From NCBI GenBank assembly GCA_037975125.1, contig CM075857.1, forward strand, positions 46,133,672 through 46,197,671: a DNA stretch of 64,000 nucleotides, given 5' to 3'. Of this stretch, positions 39,684 through 52,000 are shown piece by piece. This stretch comes from Latrodectus hesperus (Eukaryota; Arthropoda; Arachnida; Araneae; Theridiidae). Made by a program: the position numbers and the translations under genes. The notes below the pieces were generated by a model that saw nothing but the letters and a program-made list of their open reading frames with translations, did not search any database and had not been told where the DNA came from. How positions within the stretch are numbered: position 1 is the stretch's first letter; each line of letters starts with the position of its first letter.

Positions 39684-39785
39684 AACACGCCCACGCACTT
39701 TGACCTACTTCTGATTCGTCTGGAGAATGGAAGACGTTCTTCAGATGATGTGGATATACAAATTGGTTGGTATTTCCTGACATAA
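39684..39785 (+). CDS. Candidate short terminal exon, unknown
   Basis: A pyrimidine-rich acceptor, CCTTCTTTTCTCTTTTAAG, ends at 39683. In phase 0 the 33 following codons read NTPTHFDLLLIRLENGRRSS then DDVDIQIGWYFLT to TAA. The same frame is open for 16 further codons upstream of the acceptor. It belongs to the same island as the ORF at 39445, in another frame. Short and unidentified. Confidence 0.2.
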   Translation, partial: NTPTHFDLLLIRLENGRRSSDDVDIQIGWYFLT

Positions 39786-39789
39786 AAAA

Positions 39790-41950
39790 ATTATATTTAT
39801 CTCAATTAAGTTATTCCTTCCTTTTAATTACCTCCTCACGTGAGAACTGTTTGTAAACAATAAGTTGATAAAGGAAGCAAATTTATTTTAAGTAACTGGT
39901 ATTACATTGGCCAATTTTTCCATCAAATCTTTCATTTAAGATTTGATAGAATTTGTTTAGATTCAATATTGTTTAGACCAATGCTTGTCTGCTGAAGCAC
40001 CAGATAATGTTTGTGTTAATTCAACCTGTATTCAGTTAATTCCATGTAATTACATAAATTGACGAAAATTATTAATGCCTGTTTGTTTAAAAAAATCTAT
40101 TAAATGATAACTATAAGTGTTTGTATTCGTTCTATAGTTTTTAAAGAAATTTAAACTGAAAGAAAAAAGACTTTTATAATCAAAGCACAGATTTTATAGT
40201 TTTGCATTCATAATTTGTATAAGATTTACAAAAACAAGTTTCAAAATTTTAGTCAATAATTTCATTAAATCTTAAATTGAAGTTACAAAGTATGATTAGG
40301 TCATTTTAATTCTAATAATTTCAAAATTCTTCAGTAATGAGTCTGATGAATATATTTTTTTCTTTTAAGTTTTTTGTATCTGGAAGCTGAAAACCAAATA
40401 GAACTATTCCAAAAATAAGTTTGAACTTCATTTTTACACATATTTAATTGCCTACAAATGCAATTATAAAATAATAATGGGGATTTCTAAAAATAGGTAT
40501 AATGAAAAAATATGAATTGAAACACTCTACTCATGAAATAATTTTTAACTGTTGTCGAAAAAATTGTGAAAAATTCAATGATTCAACCATGGGTTATTTT
40601 CTAAGAAAATGAAATGAAATCTTAATCATGTTATACAAAATTTGCATTCGTGGCATAAACTTCAAATCTCGTTTCTACTTTTATTAAAAAAGAGATTTAT
40701 TGCTGAAGAAAACTCTTAAAATATCATGCAAACCTTAACGACTATATCAGACCATTCATATCGCATATCTACTCAAAAACCTATTTAACATATGCTAAAA
40801 TACCAATAGCTTTCAATACTTAAGCTATTTTATGGGCGGTGTTTAAAAAACAAAGGACGAATTGAAAAACACGAAGTGTTTCATATCCAGGTCGTTTGAT
40901 TTAGTTTGTCCACGCCTTTAAAGATAAGACAATAAAGAAACTGCTCACTGTACTCACAAGTTCTTTGTTCGCTTACTGTAACAAAGTTCTACATTCTTTT
41001 GAACAACAATTTAAGCATAATGCTTTGTTATCAAAAAGATTTTCCGATAGCGATACCATGTCTTTTGCTTCCATTAATTTCAAAGAAACTGGTAAAAGTT
41101 ATACCTTTACATGATGACATGACTAAATGAGCATAAATATTTTTAATTTGCATATTGATTTCAAAATTGCTTCCCTTTAATTTTATATCAACATATTTGT
41201 TCATGGAATGGAAAAAAAATATCTCTAGTTAGAGTTGTCAGCAGCTTGTTCAAATTGAGAATTCTATCGATATGCTTATTTCCTCACATTAACAATGATA
41301 TTTCAAGAATATTTTGGAAATTTTTCCTTTTTTCATAACTCATCAAAATTTTGTTTTCATTTAAGTAAGTTTTTTTATTGGTGCTTTAGAACCATTGTTA
41401 TAACATCAAGTAATAAGAAGTCTAAAATATTCTGCTGAGAAATAGCTTTCATAATAAAAAATATAAGTCTCTTTTTTCTTTTTTTATGAGCATATTTGCG
41501 AACTTAGAATTCAGATATGGAAGCTGTTTTTCGCGTTCATCACGTATAACAACGTTAAAAATTTATATAAATAATCATTTAGCTGTTTATATAAATCTTT
41601 ATATTACCTGTAAATGTTATACAGAATAAGAATCATGCTTAAGTTTTTATTAGTTTAATTTAAGTTTTTGTACTAGAAATCACGTTTACTTTTACCTTAC
41701 AGAATGTACTCCATTGGTCTTTTATTTACAAATAATATTACTTACATTTTAAAATAACGAACTTAAAAATGAAGAATGATATGCATCAAAAAAATTGTTT
41801 ACCCTAATTTAACGAAACTAATAAGTTCTTTAAAACAAATTCAAATTTTTAACGCCCATGTGTTGTTAAAATTTACATTCAAATGCAGCCAACCAGAACT
41901 AATACAAAGGCATTCTTTTCCGTAGACCATCTTTTTCACTTGATTCCCGT
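39790..41950. other. AT-rich stretch, no gene seen
   Basis: AT-rich DNA without supported features. Confidence 0.6.
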
Positions 41951-41992
41951 TCTCTTAACGTGGCTTTAAAAAAGAGCCTATTCTGAGGGGTC

Positions 41993-42466
41993 ATGACCGT
42001 CCTTGTGCAATCATGTATTCACTCCCTCCCCAGCGGACACCCCCCACACCTTATCAACCACCTCGAAAAACCCTTAATATCATCGATCTTGAAAACAAAC
42101 AGGTCCAGTAGCAATGTAAATGGATTGAATTTTTTTCTTTGCCTTTTTTATTTATCATCTGGTGAGTGTGGTGGGCGAGATGTAGTCGTCCTTGAGATCC
42201 CCTTTGATTCCCCCCCCCTTTTGCGTTCGTTTCACATCCTAATGTTTCTGATGTCGGCCCACTCTTTAACGCAACAAATAACGATTTTAAGGGTGAGAGA
42301 AAGGGAAAATTCCATCGTTAAAGATGAAATTCAAGATAAGAGATCAAATGAAAGTGGTGTAAAAAAAATGATCATGTCTACGTTTCTAGTCGATAGCCGC
42401 CAATTATTTGCCATATTTTTCCACGAAAAGAAATACCTGCAAATATTGAAGCATCTAGGGGCTTAA
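41993..42466 (+). CDS. Longest ORF of the window, 157 aa, unknown
   Basis: A true ATG two codons after an in-frame stop opens 157 codons to TAA. The N-terminal half is Ser/Pro/His/Leu-rich (SLPSGHPPHLINHLEKPLIS). The C-terminal half is charged (RVRERENSIVKDEIQDKRSN) and ends LQILKHLGA. A possible donor, TCTG|GTGAGT, at about 42161 would split it. The region contains homopolymer runs (CCCCCCCCC near 42210) and sits in a GC-richer island, both of which lengthen chance frames. On the minus strand, ACCACACTCACCAG is an acceptor-like site followed by a 34-codon open frame. No domain recognised. Confidence 0.22.
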   Translation: MTVLVQSCIHSLPSGHPPHLINHLEKPLISSILKTNRSSSNVNGLNFFLCLFYLSSGECGGRDVVVLEIPFDSPPLLRSFHILMFLMSAHSLTQQITILRVRERENSIVKDEIQDKRSNESGVKKMIMSTFLVDSRQLFAIFFHEKKYLQILKHLGA

Positions 42467-43222
42467 TATTTTCCGAAGGAAAACAAAATATTTAACACAA
42501 TTTTACAGTATTTTAATTTAATTATCTTTTTAGAATGATACATGTGTAAGAATATTTTTTAAATCATTCCATTTATTTCACAGAAAATTAGTGTTTCTGT
42601 TATAAGTAAAAAAAAAATTATTTTAAAGTTAAATAATTTTAATTTATACATTGAAAAATTGTAACCATTGAGTAAAATGACGTAATGAATTTAATATACT
42701 GTTGTGATTTATATTTATTGTGTTATATCGGTTCAATTTTTCAAATTTTTTTCTCATACATTAAAAAGAAGTAAACGATTCATTAGATTCGAATTAGGAG
42801 CAATTTTTTTAAAAAATAACATATAACATCATGTAGGCCGCAAATGATAACTAACGATTATGACATTTTTATCCCAAAGCATGTTATAGGCAATATTAAA
42901 CTCGCTGAAATCGGAAATATTTTCACTTATTTAGTGAAATGGTTAAATTATTAATAAACACATTTTTCAATAATACACGAACTTGTGGATTTGATGAAAA
43001 AATTAATAAAATATACATTTTTTATATAAAATTATGAAAATAATATTTATAAATTCATATGAAAGGTGCCATGTTGATCAAGAAAAGCACCAAGAAATTC
43101 CATGTGAATAAATTAGAAAATAAAAACGGGTAATTATAGACTTTCAAAACACTTTTATAAGGATGAATATTGTTTTATTTTTGTTTGATAAAACAAATAT
43201 TGCAAGAATCTCATTCTTTAAA

Positions 43223-43433
43223 AATGCCTTCGTTTTCAATTGAGTTAGATTTGAGTGCGTCTTCTGTTCTTTCTGTCCAATCAAAATCAAGACTTTTCTT
43301 GAGGGTCAGCATTTCATTTGCCGGCTTTTCAGCTCAGATAAACTGTTTCACAATATCTATCCGAGGAGCCTATTTTTATTCATTATTTGAATGTTTTTCT
43401 TTCTATCTTCTTATCGACTTAACTGTTTACTGT
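43223..43433 (+). other. Open frame ending at a strong donor site
   Basis: From an ATG near 43223 (MPSFSIELDLSASSVLSVQS) one plus frame is open up to a consensus donor TTTACT|GTAAGTATC at about 43433, as a first coding exon would be. The distal part is hydrophobic and aromatic (FYLLIDLTVY). The donor is one of the best matches in the window, but I see no promoter and recognise no family. Confidence 0.2.
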
Positions 43434-43903
43434 AAGTATCATTTTAAAGATAAATAAATCTTCAATTTTTTTTTTTTTTTTAAGTTCATCAAGTGAAACG
43501 TTTTACTATTCGTTTTTCATTATCGTCTTTTTGAATTTAAAATCATGAATAATAACTATTCCGTGTTATAAATTATTAAAAAAATTTAAATAAAATATTT
43601 TGCAGTTACGGAAAGAATTTAACTGTTTCAAGTTATTTAACATTTTGTTAATTTATGAAAACACTTTTTTAAAATCCAAATTATCGACGAAATTTTCAAA
43701 GTAGAACGCTTAATTGCTTGTTATTTTGAATTCTAAGACAAAATAGCTTTTAACAAGAGAGGATTTCTACATTACTAATAGTGCGAGTAAATCTAGATAT
43801 TTTTATTTTATATGAGCATATGTATATATAGAAATCGAAAAAAAAAAACAACTCAGTTCATCTTTTCCCTAGTTTCTTCCTTGTTTGTGTACTCTCGCTT
43901 AAG

Positions 43904-43974
43904 GTCACCGAAACAGAGAAGATTTTTCGTTTAAAAATTGCACCTGCGTGCGCAACTTATAGGATTGTCTACCA
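43904..43974 (+). CDS. Candidate 71-nt internal exon, unknown
   Basis: A pyrimidine-rich stretch of about 40 nt ends in CGCTTAAG at 43903, and a donor TACCA|GTAAGT follows at 43975. Only one frame is open: phase 0 in, phase 2 out, reading VTETEKIFRLKIAPACATYR then IVYQ or H. Both splice signals and the single open frame make this one of the better internal exon candidates. Its entry phase matches the exit of the candidate exon at 29825, though 14 kb lies between. No family recognised. Confidence 0.3.
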
Positions 43975-44239
43975 GTAAGTAAAATGGTTCGATGACTTAA
44001 AAGGAAAAACCTTGCCTGCCGTGTTCCGGTATTCAAATTTATTACTTTATCGGAAATCATTGGATGGTTGGTGTTTCGAAAAGGTCAAATGATTATTACT
44101 ATTCTTCACCGAATCTTCTATATTTGCATGGCCTTTTACAAGCTTCCAATTGCTTTTTGACGTGACGATTGCAATAAAAAATGTTACACTCTGTGTTTAG
44201 ATACGATCATCCACTTTGATCTCGTGCGTGTTCTTGACC

Positions 44240-45450
44240 ACAAATATAAAGGATGATATGCAATTATATCATATTTGAAAACAATGTTTGAAGAAATATA
44301 TGATCACACACACAAATATTTCTTATGCAATGATTGTGTTGAAAGATCATCTAGTTTATTTAGAGTATGATATTTAAAAAATACAAAATGAGAAATATTT
44401 TTTGACTTCATATAAATTATTTTTTAGTTTTATTTTAAACAAAAGAGGAAGATAACTATTTAAAATTAAGTTAGATTGTAGCTTATTTAGATAGCACTGA
44501 CAAAATCATTCAATATTTGTAGAACATTTTCACTTTAAATATTTTGTATACAAAATAAAACAATTTTATACTCCAAAATATTGAATGGCTTTGACGCACA
44601 TATTTAATCATTCAATTATAAAAAAATCTCTTACAGCAGTAGTAAGAATTCGAAATGATTTTATGATAATTAACAAAATAAAACTATATATATATTTGAT
44701 TATGACTGATAAATAATTAATAAGATTTAAAAAATTTTTATAGTGAAATTAATTAATGCCTTGAATGAAATTGCTAAATGCCCCTTGAACACTTTAAAAT
44801 TAAAAACTATCCCTTCAAAACATGATAAATTATATGCAGTTCAAAAAACTATCACTTTAAGTGTAATTAGTGAAAGAATATTTAAGCGGAATGTGTGAAA
44901 GTGATATTAAACAAATGTATTACATAAAAATGTTATATTCATAAAAATTTAAAAAAATCAGTATGCAGGTTTTAAAATAAATATGAAATCTGGAAACTCT
45001 TTTCTCTGAGAAGCAAGCAAAAAATTACTTTACTAGAATTTTCCAAAAATTTTAATTTTTAGTGAGTTCTTAAAATTAAATACTAATTTTCCTTCATTCT
45101 CTTACAATGTGTGGATAAATTTTTAAAATAATTTATAAATTATTTGCTTTATAATAGTTTAAGCCGTCTTCTGTTATGATAAAAGTAATTCATTAATTTA
45201 ATCAAAATATTTCTTAAATTATATAATATACATATACATAGTTATAAGTTTCGAAAATAGCTTTTGGCATTTTCAACTGATATTCAAAAAAGTATTTTCA
45301 GTTTACTTTTATTTTTGGAGACACAATCTTTTTCCATATAAAAAATTAAATCTACATAATTTTCATTCCAAACTGAACAATGAGTTACTTCTGTTCTAAA
45401 AGCTTACACACTTTACATCATGAAATATTATCGCATGGAAATAAACCCGT
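44240..45450. other. AT-rich stretch, no gene seen
   Basis: AT-rich DNA without supported features. Confidence 0.6.
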
Positions 45451-45494
45451 GAAATGACAACTCAACTTTGAAATATCCTATTATGAAGACACAG

Positions 45495-45509
45495 TTGACA
45501 GTCTGTCAA
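45495..45509. promoter_or_regulatory. Palindrome of paired TGACAG sites
   Basis: TTGACAGTCTGTCAA is a 6-bp inverted repeat around GTC. TGACA/TGACAG is the known core for TALE-class homeodomain proteins (TGIF, Meis/Homothorax), so this could be a paired binding site. It lies about 50 bp beside the candidate exon at 45556. Function inferred only. Confidence 0.22.
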
Positions 45510-45555
45510 AAGAAGCGACAGTTTTATAATAGTTTATGCATTTCATTTTTCTCAC

Positions 45556-45619
45556 CTTCTGAAAAGGTCAGCTGATAAACATCATAATCCCCGATACTTG
45601 TTGACAAGTCCACTTTCAT
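45556..45619 (-). CDS. Candidate 64-nt internal exon, unknown
   Basis: On the minus strand the acceptor ACGTTTTTTCCCGCAG (cut at 45620/45619) and the donor AGAAG|GTGAGA (cut at 45556/45555) both fit consensus well. Only one frame is open, reading MKVDLSTSIGDYDVYQLTFS then EG, entering in phase 0 and leaving in phase 1. The peptide has the mixed polar/aromatic pattern of a folded domain. This is the best-supported single internal exon I found. Neighbouring exons of the same gene are not identified, and I recognise no family. Confidence 0.35.
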
Positions 45620-46279
45620 CTGCGGGAAAAAACGTTATGTACCTCGCAGTCACGGATCTTTGTATCATCTTCTTTTTTTATAAATGAACTGCATATCTTT
45701 AAAGAGAAATGCCTCCTGTATTGCGTGCATTTTTGCACTATACATCTATTCATAGATAGAAATAGTTCTTGAAATTTCTAAATGAATTGTTAGCTGTAAA
45801 ATATTAAATAAACTTCCTATATAAATAATCATAAATCCTCAATTTAATGACAATTACATAGTTCTTATAAAATTTCAATTTTTGTCTACAGAAAAAAATA
45901 CAAGAAACTGTCTGTAATCGGAACAAGTGATTTAAACATTCTAAAACTTTTATACACATTTATTCACATAACAATAACTTAAAGATTGAGTTGTTCAATG
46001 TATTTTTATCAAAACTTTCTTCTATCTTTCCGAAAACAAAATATTGCAATTTCTCTGTAGAGGAAATTTATTCGAAATTAAAACCCTCCTTATATATAAA
46101 ACTCATTTTTTATTTCAATTTCATAGTTACTATGTAAGAAAGGAAATAAATAACTTTTTTCTTTGCCTCAGATGCGCAACAATGTAAAAAAAAAAAATTC
46201 ATGAATAATATTCACAGCTGAAAAAAAGATAACTACCAAGATTTGAATAAAGCAACTTTCCTTAATTCCAATTACCTGA

Positions 46280-46474
46280 CTAAAGAAGTTCGCTGCGATT
46301 GGAAGAAAAGATTTGTAAAAGGCATTTCTGTAATGACTCAATCATGAAATAAAATCCCAAACTTGGACAGAAGGCGCTGCATATCAATGAGGAGTAAACT
46401 GCCTCAGAAGAGACAGTAGTAAGAAAGCAGTCAACCGCGCGATCAGATTGGGAAAAGGAAGATGGGTATCGCAT
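46280..46474 (-). other. 64-aa ATG-initiated minus ORF
   Basis: It starts MRYPSSFSQSDRAVDCFLTT and ends CLLQIFSSNRSELL, Ser-rich with five cysteines. It fills a GC-balanced island. No splice sites, signal peptide or family are evident, and the plus strand of the island has only short frames. Confidence 0.17.
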
Positions 46475-46649
46475 AAAATCTTATTGAGAGTAAAGGCCAT
46501 TTGAAGAAATGCCTCCTTCCATTGTGGAAAGTGATATAAATAAACTAAAGGTGAAAGACAACGAGTTTATTCACTTGCTACCAAAATCAATTGATTGTCT
46601 GATCGCAGTGATAAATGAAAGCTTTCGGGTTTATTCATTGTAGTGGCTT

Positions 46650-47880
46650 TCCTGGAAAAATCAATAAATTCTTTTGATAAAAAGGAACGCATTTATGCAG
46701 TTTTAAATAGTAAGTTAGGTTAAGTTCGACTTATTTTAAAATTCAAGTAAAGTGGATTAAACTGCTTTTGAAATATATTTCTTTAGTGGTGTATTTCACT
46801 TCAAGTTTAATTCTTTTTTTACATTTTTTGAATGCATTAATCTCCAAGCTTAAAAAAATAATTGTTGAAATTTTAAATTTCAATCATCTTGATATTTGAT
46901 TTGTACATCTAAAATGTTATTACTTTTTTATTTTATTTTTCATTGGGTATAAATTCAAGGCTCTATTTTCTCTTTCTGCTTCATTCTACTTCATTTTTAA
47001 CTTATATCAAAGAGTTTTATGTGAGATTTAGAAATTTTTTGAGGAAATTTTTTTTGATATTTAAATCGTAAAAAATATGAAATAATGACAGTAATTATAC
47101 TCTTTTGAGTCTGCGCTATAATTGATAAAGAGAAGAACTTTTAAATACTAGTAAAAAACCAAAATTCTTCTGTGTTTTTATCAAAGTACCGGTTGAAGAA
47201 AATTTATTCAGATTGCAAAAAAGTGTCATAAAAAATTTTAAAACTGATACATTTTTGTTTATACAATTATTTCGAAACATGAATTTCAATTCATTTTTGA
47301 CAACTGAAATTTTTTTGCTTAAATAATAAAAAAATTTAATTTATTAATTATGAACATTATTAATTTAATTCATTAAGATATTTTTAATGACAATAACTAT
47401 ATATTTTCCAAAATTGTGATGAATTTCAAGCCACCCAATATACCTTGTTGGGAAATTTCTGTAATACTTAATCGTATTAGAATTATAAAAAAATGTAAAA
47501 TGTTTCAATCAGACATAAACAACGATTGAAGATCTCTAACATCTTTAGTAGTAAAAATATTCAAAACTGATTTTTGTGAAGACAATGAAATATTAATACG
47601 TAATTTGATTGTTTGAATAGTTCCAAAAATCAAGCAAATATTTTCGAAATATTACGGAAATTAATAAGATATCATTTTAACTAGATATAACATAAAAATA
47701 ATTAAAATGGTTTTCTAATAAAAAGCTTTTGGTTTCGATTTTAATTTAAAGCGTTTAAACTTTAATATCTGTATGTCGTCATGTTTGGTTCTAATATGAC
47801 TGTATAAATCGCTTACATAAATGAAACAAGTTATTGATGAATTCTCTTAAAACAATAAACAATCTTAAGCGATCATTAAG
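46650..47880. other. AT-rich stretch, no gene seen
   Basis: AT-rich DNA without supported features. Confidence 0.6.
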
Positions 47881-47972
47881 TGAATGGGGGTGGTGGAAAT
47901 TGTTTGTAGAACAATTCTTTGTTCCGAGCTTCTTTTTTGTTGTTTCCGGTAACACTCTTACTTAGCTATGCT

Positions 47973-48116
47973 ATGAGTTCAGTGATCTTCGATTACGTTA
48001 TTCAAATCATGTTTCTTATATCCGAAGGGAGAGCCCGAAGTCGACAACCCAATCATCGATGGGATTCGGATGCAGTAGACACGAAACAGCTTGTTGACGT
48101 GATACCGGGAGATTAA
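47973..48116 (+). other. Short open plus frame after acceptor-like site
   Basis: After GGTAACACTCTTACTTAG (about 47957-47973) the plus frame contains an ATG (MSSVIFDYVIQIMFLISEGR), then a basic segment (ARSRQPNHRWDSDA) and ends DVIPGD at TAA. It abuts and slightly overlaps the stop of the minus-strand candidate at 48113, so the two cannot both be confidently real exons. Less well supported than the minus-strand one. Confidence 0.17.
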
Positions 48117-48247
48117 GCGTTCGCCATTTTGCGTGCACCGTAAGACGCTAATTTCTCATTGTTCAGAACCATTTCGAATTCCGTTGCTGACGTTCCAAAA
48201 ATTCTTAAACGCTGTTTCGTTATGCTTCCACGACAATAGGACCCCAG
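48113..48247 (-). CDS. Candidate terminal coding exon, unknown protein
   Basis: The minus-strand acceptor is excellent: TACCACCCTTCCCTTCCCAG, cut at 48248/48247. In phase 0 it opens 44 codons to TAA: LGSYCRGSITKQRLRIFGTS, then ATEFEMVLNNEKLASYGARK and MANA. The composition (Lys, Arg, Glu, Asn, Gly) is typical of a soluble protein tail and differs from AT-bias peptides. The stop falls at 48113-48115. No polyadenylation signal is confirmed close by. The minus-strand candidate at 45556 lies farther downstream and so could not be in the same transcript unless this exon is alternative. Family unknown. Confidence 0.32.
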   Translation of the reverse strand: MGSYCRGSITKQRLRIFGTSATEFEMVLNNEKLASYGARKMANA

Positions 48248-48932
48248 CTGGGAAGGGAAGGGTGGTAAGAAAACCTTTCCGGACTTGGTTGACTCTGGCC
48301 TTTTAATTACCGTTAGGACTCTTCCACCAGAAGAAAACTATTTCCTAAATGCTTTGCTGAATCTCCATAATCTGCTTTTTGTAGATGCTTTCTGTGCATG
48401 AAATTGCTCCAATATGGTAATGGAAAGTTACTGATGCATGTTACGTACATAAGATGCCATACGCCTTGAGCAAAAATCATCTTAAGGGAATACCTTTATC
48501 GGCTTTTGAAATCCGATTTACGAAAAAAAATAGAATCTCTCATAAAACGCACTCAGACTTCTCAGTAAAAGTGTTTTTTTTTCCTTTTTATTCAGAAAAA
48601 TATAACTATAACCAATTGAAGTAAACAATAATTTAGGAAACGAAGATTAGAATTTATAAAATGTAGTAAAAACATATAATGTATATTTAATTCACGAATA
48701 TTTAGGATTTTTTTTTTTATATCTGCACACACTTACATAGATTAGACACATGATTTCTTATGTTTTACAGGAATAATATAATATAAAAGTATATATTTTA
48801 CAAACTTTATATTATATTATACATACCATTATTTATAACATATTTCATAGCTTCATTCAAATTTCATTAAATTTATTTTTTATAAATGTGAGTCATAATA
48901 ACATTAATTTATTTTTAAAATAAATAAAATTA

Positions 48933-48934
<2 letters not shown>

Positions 48935-49029
<95 letters not shown>
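48935..49029. repeat. (AT)n microsatellite, about 95 bp
   Basis: Pure TA dinucleotide repeat. A minus-strand ORF over it is a repeat artefact. Confidence 0.95.
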
Positions 49030-49031
<2 letters not shown>

Positions 49032-52000
49032 GTGTGTATGTATAATTTATAAAATATATAAAGTATATTTCACAAACACACAGAGTCTTCAAATAAAAAG
49101 TGGCTTTAACATAATTTAACATACATCAGTAAAATTTTACTCCAAAATTTTTTCAGTGAATCATTCGGATTACTCATTTATAATGATTATGAGATTAAAT
49201 TTACAAATCTTTTCAAAAAAGCTACGCTTTGCTTAGAAATAATTTTCTTGGTATTGAATTAAACAAAATTTCTGTATATAATAGATACTTAAATAAATAA
49301 AATAAAAATAATTTCGTATAATCAGACACATTTAATATTATAACAATTTCAAAATATAAGTGCTATATTTTTCACCAACTATTGCAACAGAAAGTAAATA
49401 TTAATGCAATAAAAAAAGTAAATTCACCAAATATTTTAATTAAAGCAATATTTTCTTCAAATATAAATGAAATATCGAAAGAAGGGCTTTTGAGAAGCAT
49501 AAATTTATATTCTTAATACAAATATATTTTACCAAAATAAATTTTTTCCTTTTAAATCAATATAAAAATTTAAGTCACTTATAAAATTTACGAACGACTT
49601 ATCGCGCGTTAGGGATTATAGTAATTCTATTTTATTTCATCTGAAAAAATTATTTTGCATGTTTAATACATACAGCATGGGAGGCAAAACCAAAACTTCT
49701 TTCACGAACTCAATTGTTTTCGTCTTAAATTGGACATTAATTAATTATAACCAAGGTCATAAAGCAAAATGTCAAATTTGGCCTTGGCCCCCATGAAAGT
49801 CAAGATCAAAACACTTATCAACTGTTATTTTCAATAGTTGCATCATAGGTAACTTTAACTTGCTCATTCTAATAATAACATATTTACCCTATACAACAAG
49901 TGAAAGTGATTTATTGGACGAAATTAATTTTATAATTTATATTTGTATTTTTTGTTAATTTTTATGAATGACTATATAAATTATTTAATAGCTTCTCAAA
50001 AGAATGTATTTCATAGAAAATTTGATTTTACAAAATTATTTATTTAAAAGAAAATTATATGTTTCACAATATAGAATTAATTCGGGAAAGCGGCGTTTAC
50101 AAGTTCGAATTTTAGCGCCCGCGCATAATTACTTTTTATTCCCTCATTAAATACCAAAGGGAAAAGATTAATTAATAGATATCTAATATCACAGTTAACT
50201 AAGAAAAATTAATAATTTTATTTAATACAATTGCAAGTGTGATACTTTAGAAATGCTTTTAAGCTTTTTCTGTGAAAAAATATTTGATAAACATTTAAAA
50301 CCGCAGAACTTTTCCGTGAAATTCGGAATGATTCGATTTAGGAGTAATTTTTATCTTAAATAATGTTACTTTGTCATTAGTTTTAAAGTTTCAAAACTCT
50401 GCTAATTATAAACAGGTACCAGAAAATATAAAAACATTTAGAATTTACTAAAAAAGTTAAATAATTGATTCTAATTATATGACATTATTAATCGCCGTAT
50501 GCTGCAAATTAATTAAAAACATCCAAAATTTGTACAACAAAGGTTTCTTATGCATTTATTTGATTGCGAGCATTCTAATATTTGCATCTGGCAATAAAAA
50601 ATTTTTAAAATATAAAAAATGTAATTTTTTTTAAAATTTAAATACAAATTTTCTATTTTCAGCTATGAAAAATGAAGGTTTAATTAACTGACTTATATAA
50701 GTGTGTCAATATTTTAAAAGATAGATTTCAAAATGTAAATAAAAATATTACTAATTATTTCAATCATCTTACTTTATTTAAGTTTTATTATTGTTTTATG
50801 AAACAAAGCTCTATAATTCCGATATTCTTTAAAACGGAAAAAGAAAGTAGCATACTCTGAAAAAAAAAGTTTCCAATTTCCTGAAATTTTCTTCTATTTT
50901 TAACTCATTATAGATATCGGTTTATTTCAGACTCACTTGTGCATTTCAAAAATACGTAAAAATGGCACGAATTGTTGAAAAATTCATTGTTCCAATGATA
51001 TCACAAATGTGTTCCGGTCTCGTGAGATTGAAAATATATTCACCAACCATTGTTTTCCTTCGACGGTATCGAAGAGTGAAATATATATGCTATGAAGTGT
51101 TCTGTCCTGTATAACTGCCGTCTTGGGAACCACTTTCATGATTAAAGAGCATTGTCTTTTTATCGGTTGTCAGATACCATGTTTCGAATATACTTGCAAC
51201 TTGAATTCTCACTTTCTCCTTTTTTCTTTGAGACAAATTATTTGTTTGATCAAATGTTGAAGATATTCATTCATATTTCTAATTCGCATTTGGTGATATT
51301 TCAAATCTATTTGAAATGCTATCGAAGCAAACGAGTTGGATTTTCGAATTAATTAAGCTTTGATATTATCGGAAAACTTTTCTCTTAATTTATAATTTTA
51401 AATACGGAAACTGTTTCAATTGAATTTTTGAAATTAAATGAAAATTTGCTTATTTTGTTCAAAATGCTTAAATATTTTATTACTTATATAGAATTTTTTA
51501 CTTTCATTATATTAATTTTATTTTATTTAGTTTTCACTTTTAAAGAAATAAAATCTTCTGATAAATGATTGTTATGATAATTACTTTGATTTAACATTTA
51601 AAAAAATATATGCTTTTCTGTTTGATTTGTTATCGCCCTTCTTGAGCATAAATATGACGTTAATGATTGCAATGAAGTTAATTTTGTTTTCAACTGCATA
51701 AAATTGTTTAAATATTTGCAGCATTTAAGATAAAAATGTAATTTTATAAATGCATATTCTCTTTCATATAAAAAAACGAAACTAAATAGCTAATTATTTT
51801 CTGGTTTTCAATGCATAGGACACTTTTGTAAACAATTTTGTAAGATTCCAATAATTCAAAATTTTAAATTACTTCATACGATAAAATTGATGGATATCTT
51901 TTGGAATCTACAATGGTAAATTGCATCATATTGATTCATCAAAATATCTTTACAGAATATTAAAAGCTGCTTTATATATTATTATAATCATTAATAGCAA

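Noticed and set aside
43800..43860. Polyadenine run as retroposition tail
   Set aside because: A-runs of this length are common in the background, and no target-site duplication or upstream gene copy was seen.
48934..49122. 62-codon minus frame
   Set aside because: It is also a microsatellite translation.
50095..50135. tRNA-like GTTCGAATTTT followed by GCGCCCGCGC
   Set aside because: No A box, no D or anticodon arm, and the T-arm stem does not pair.
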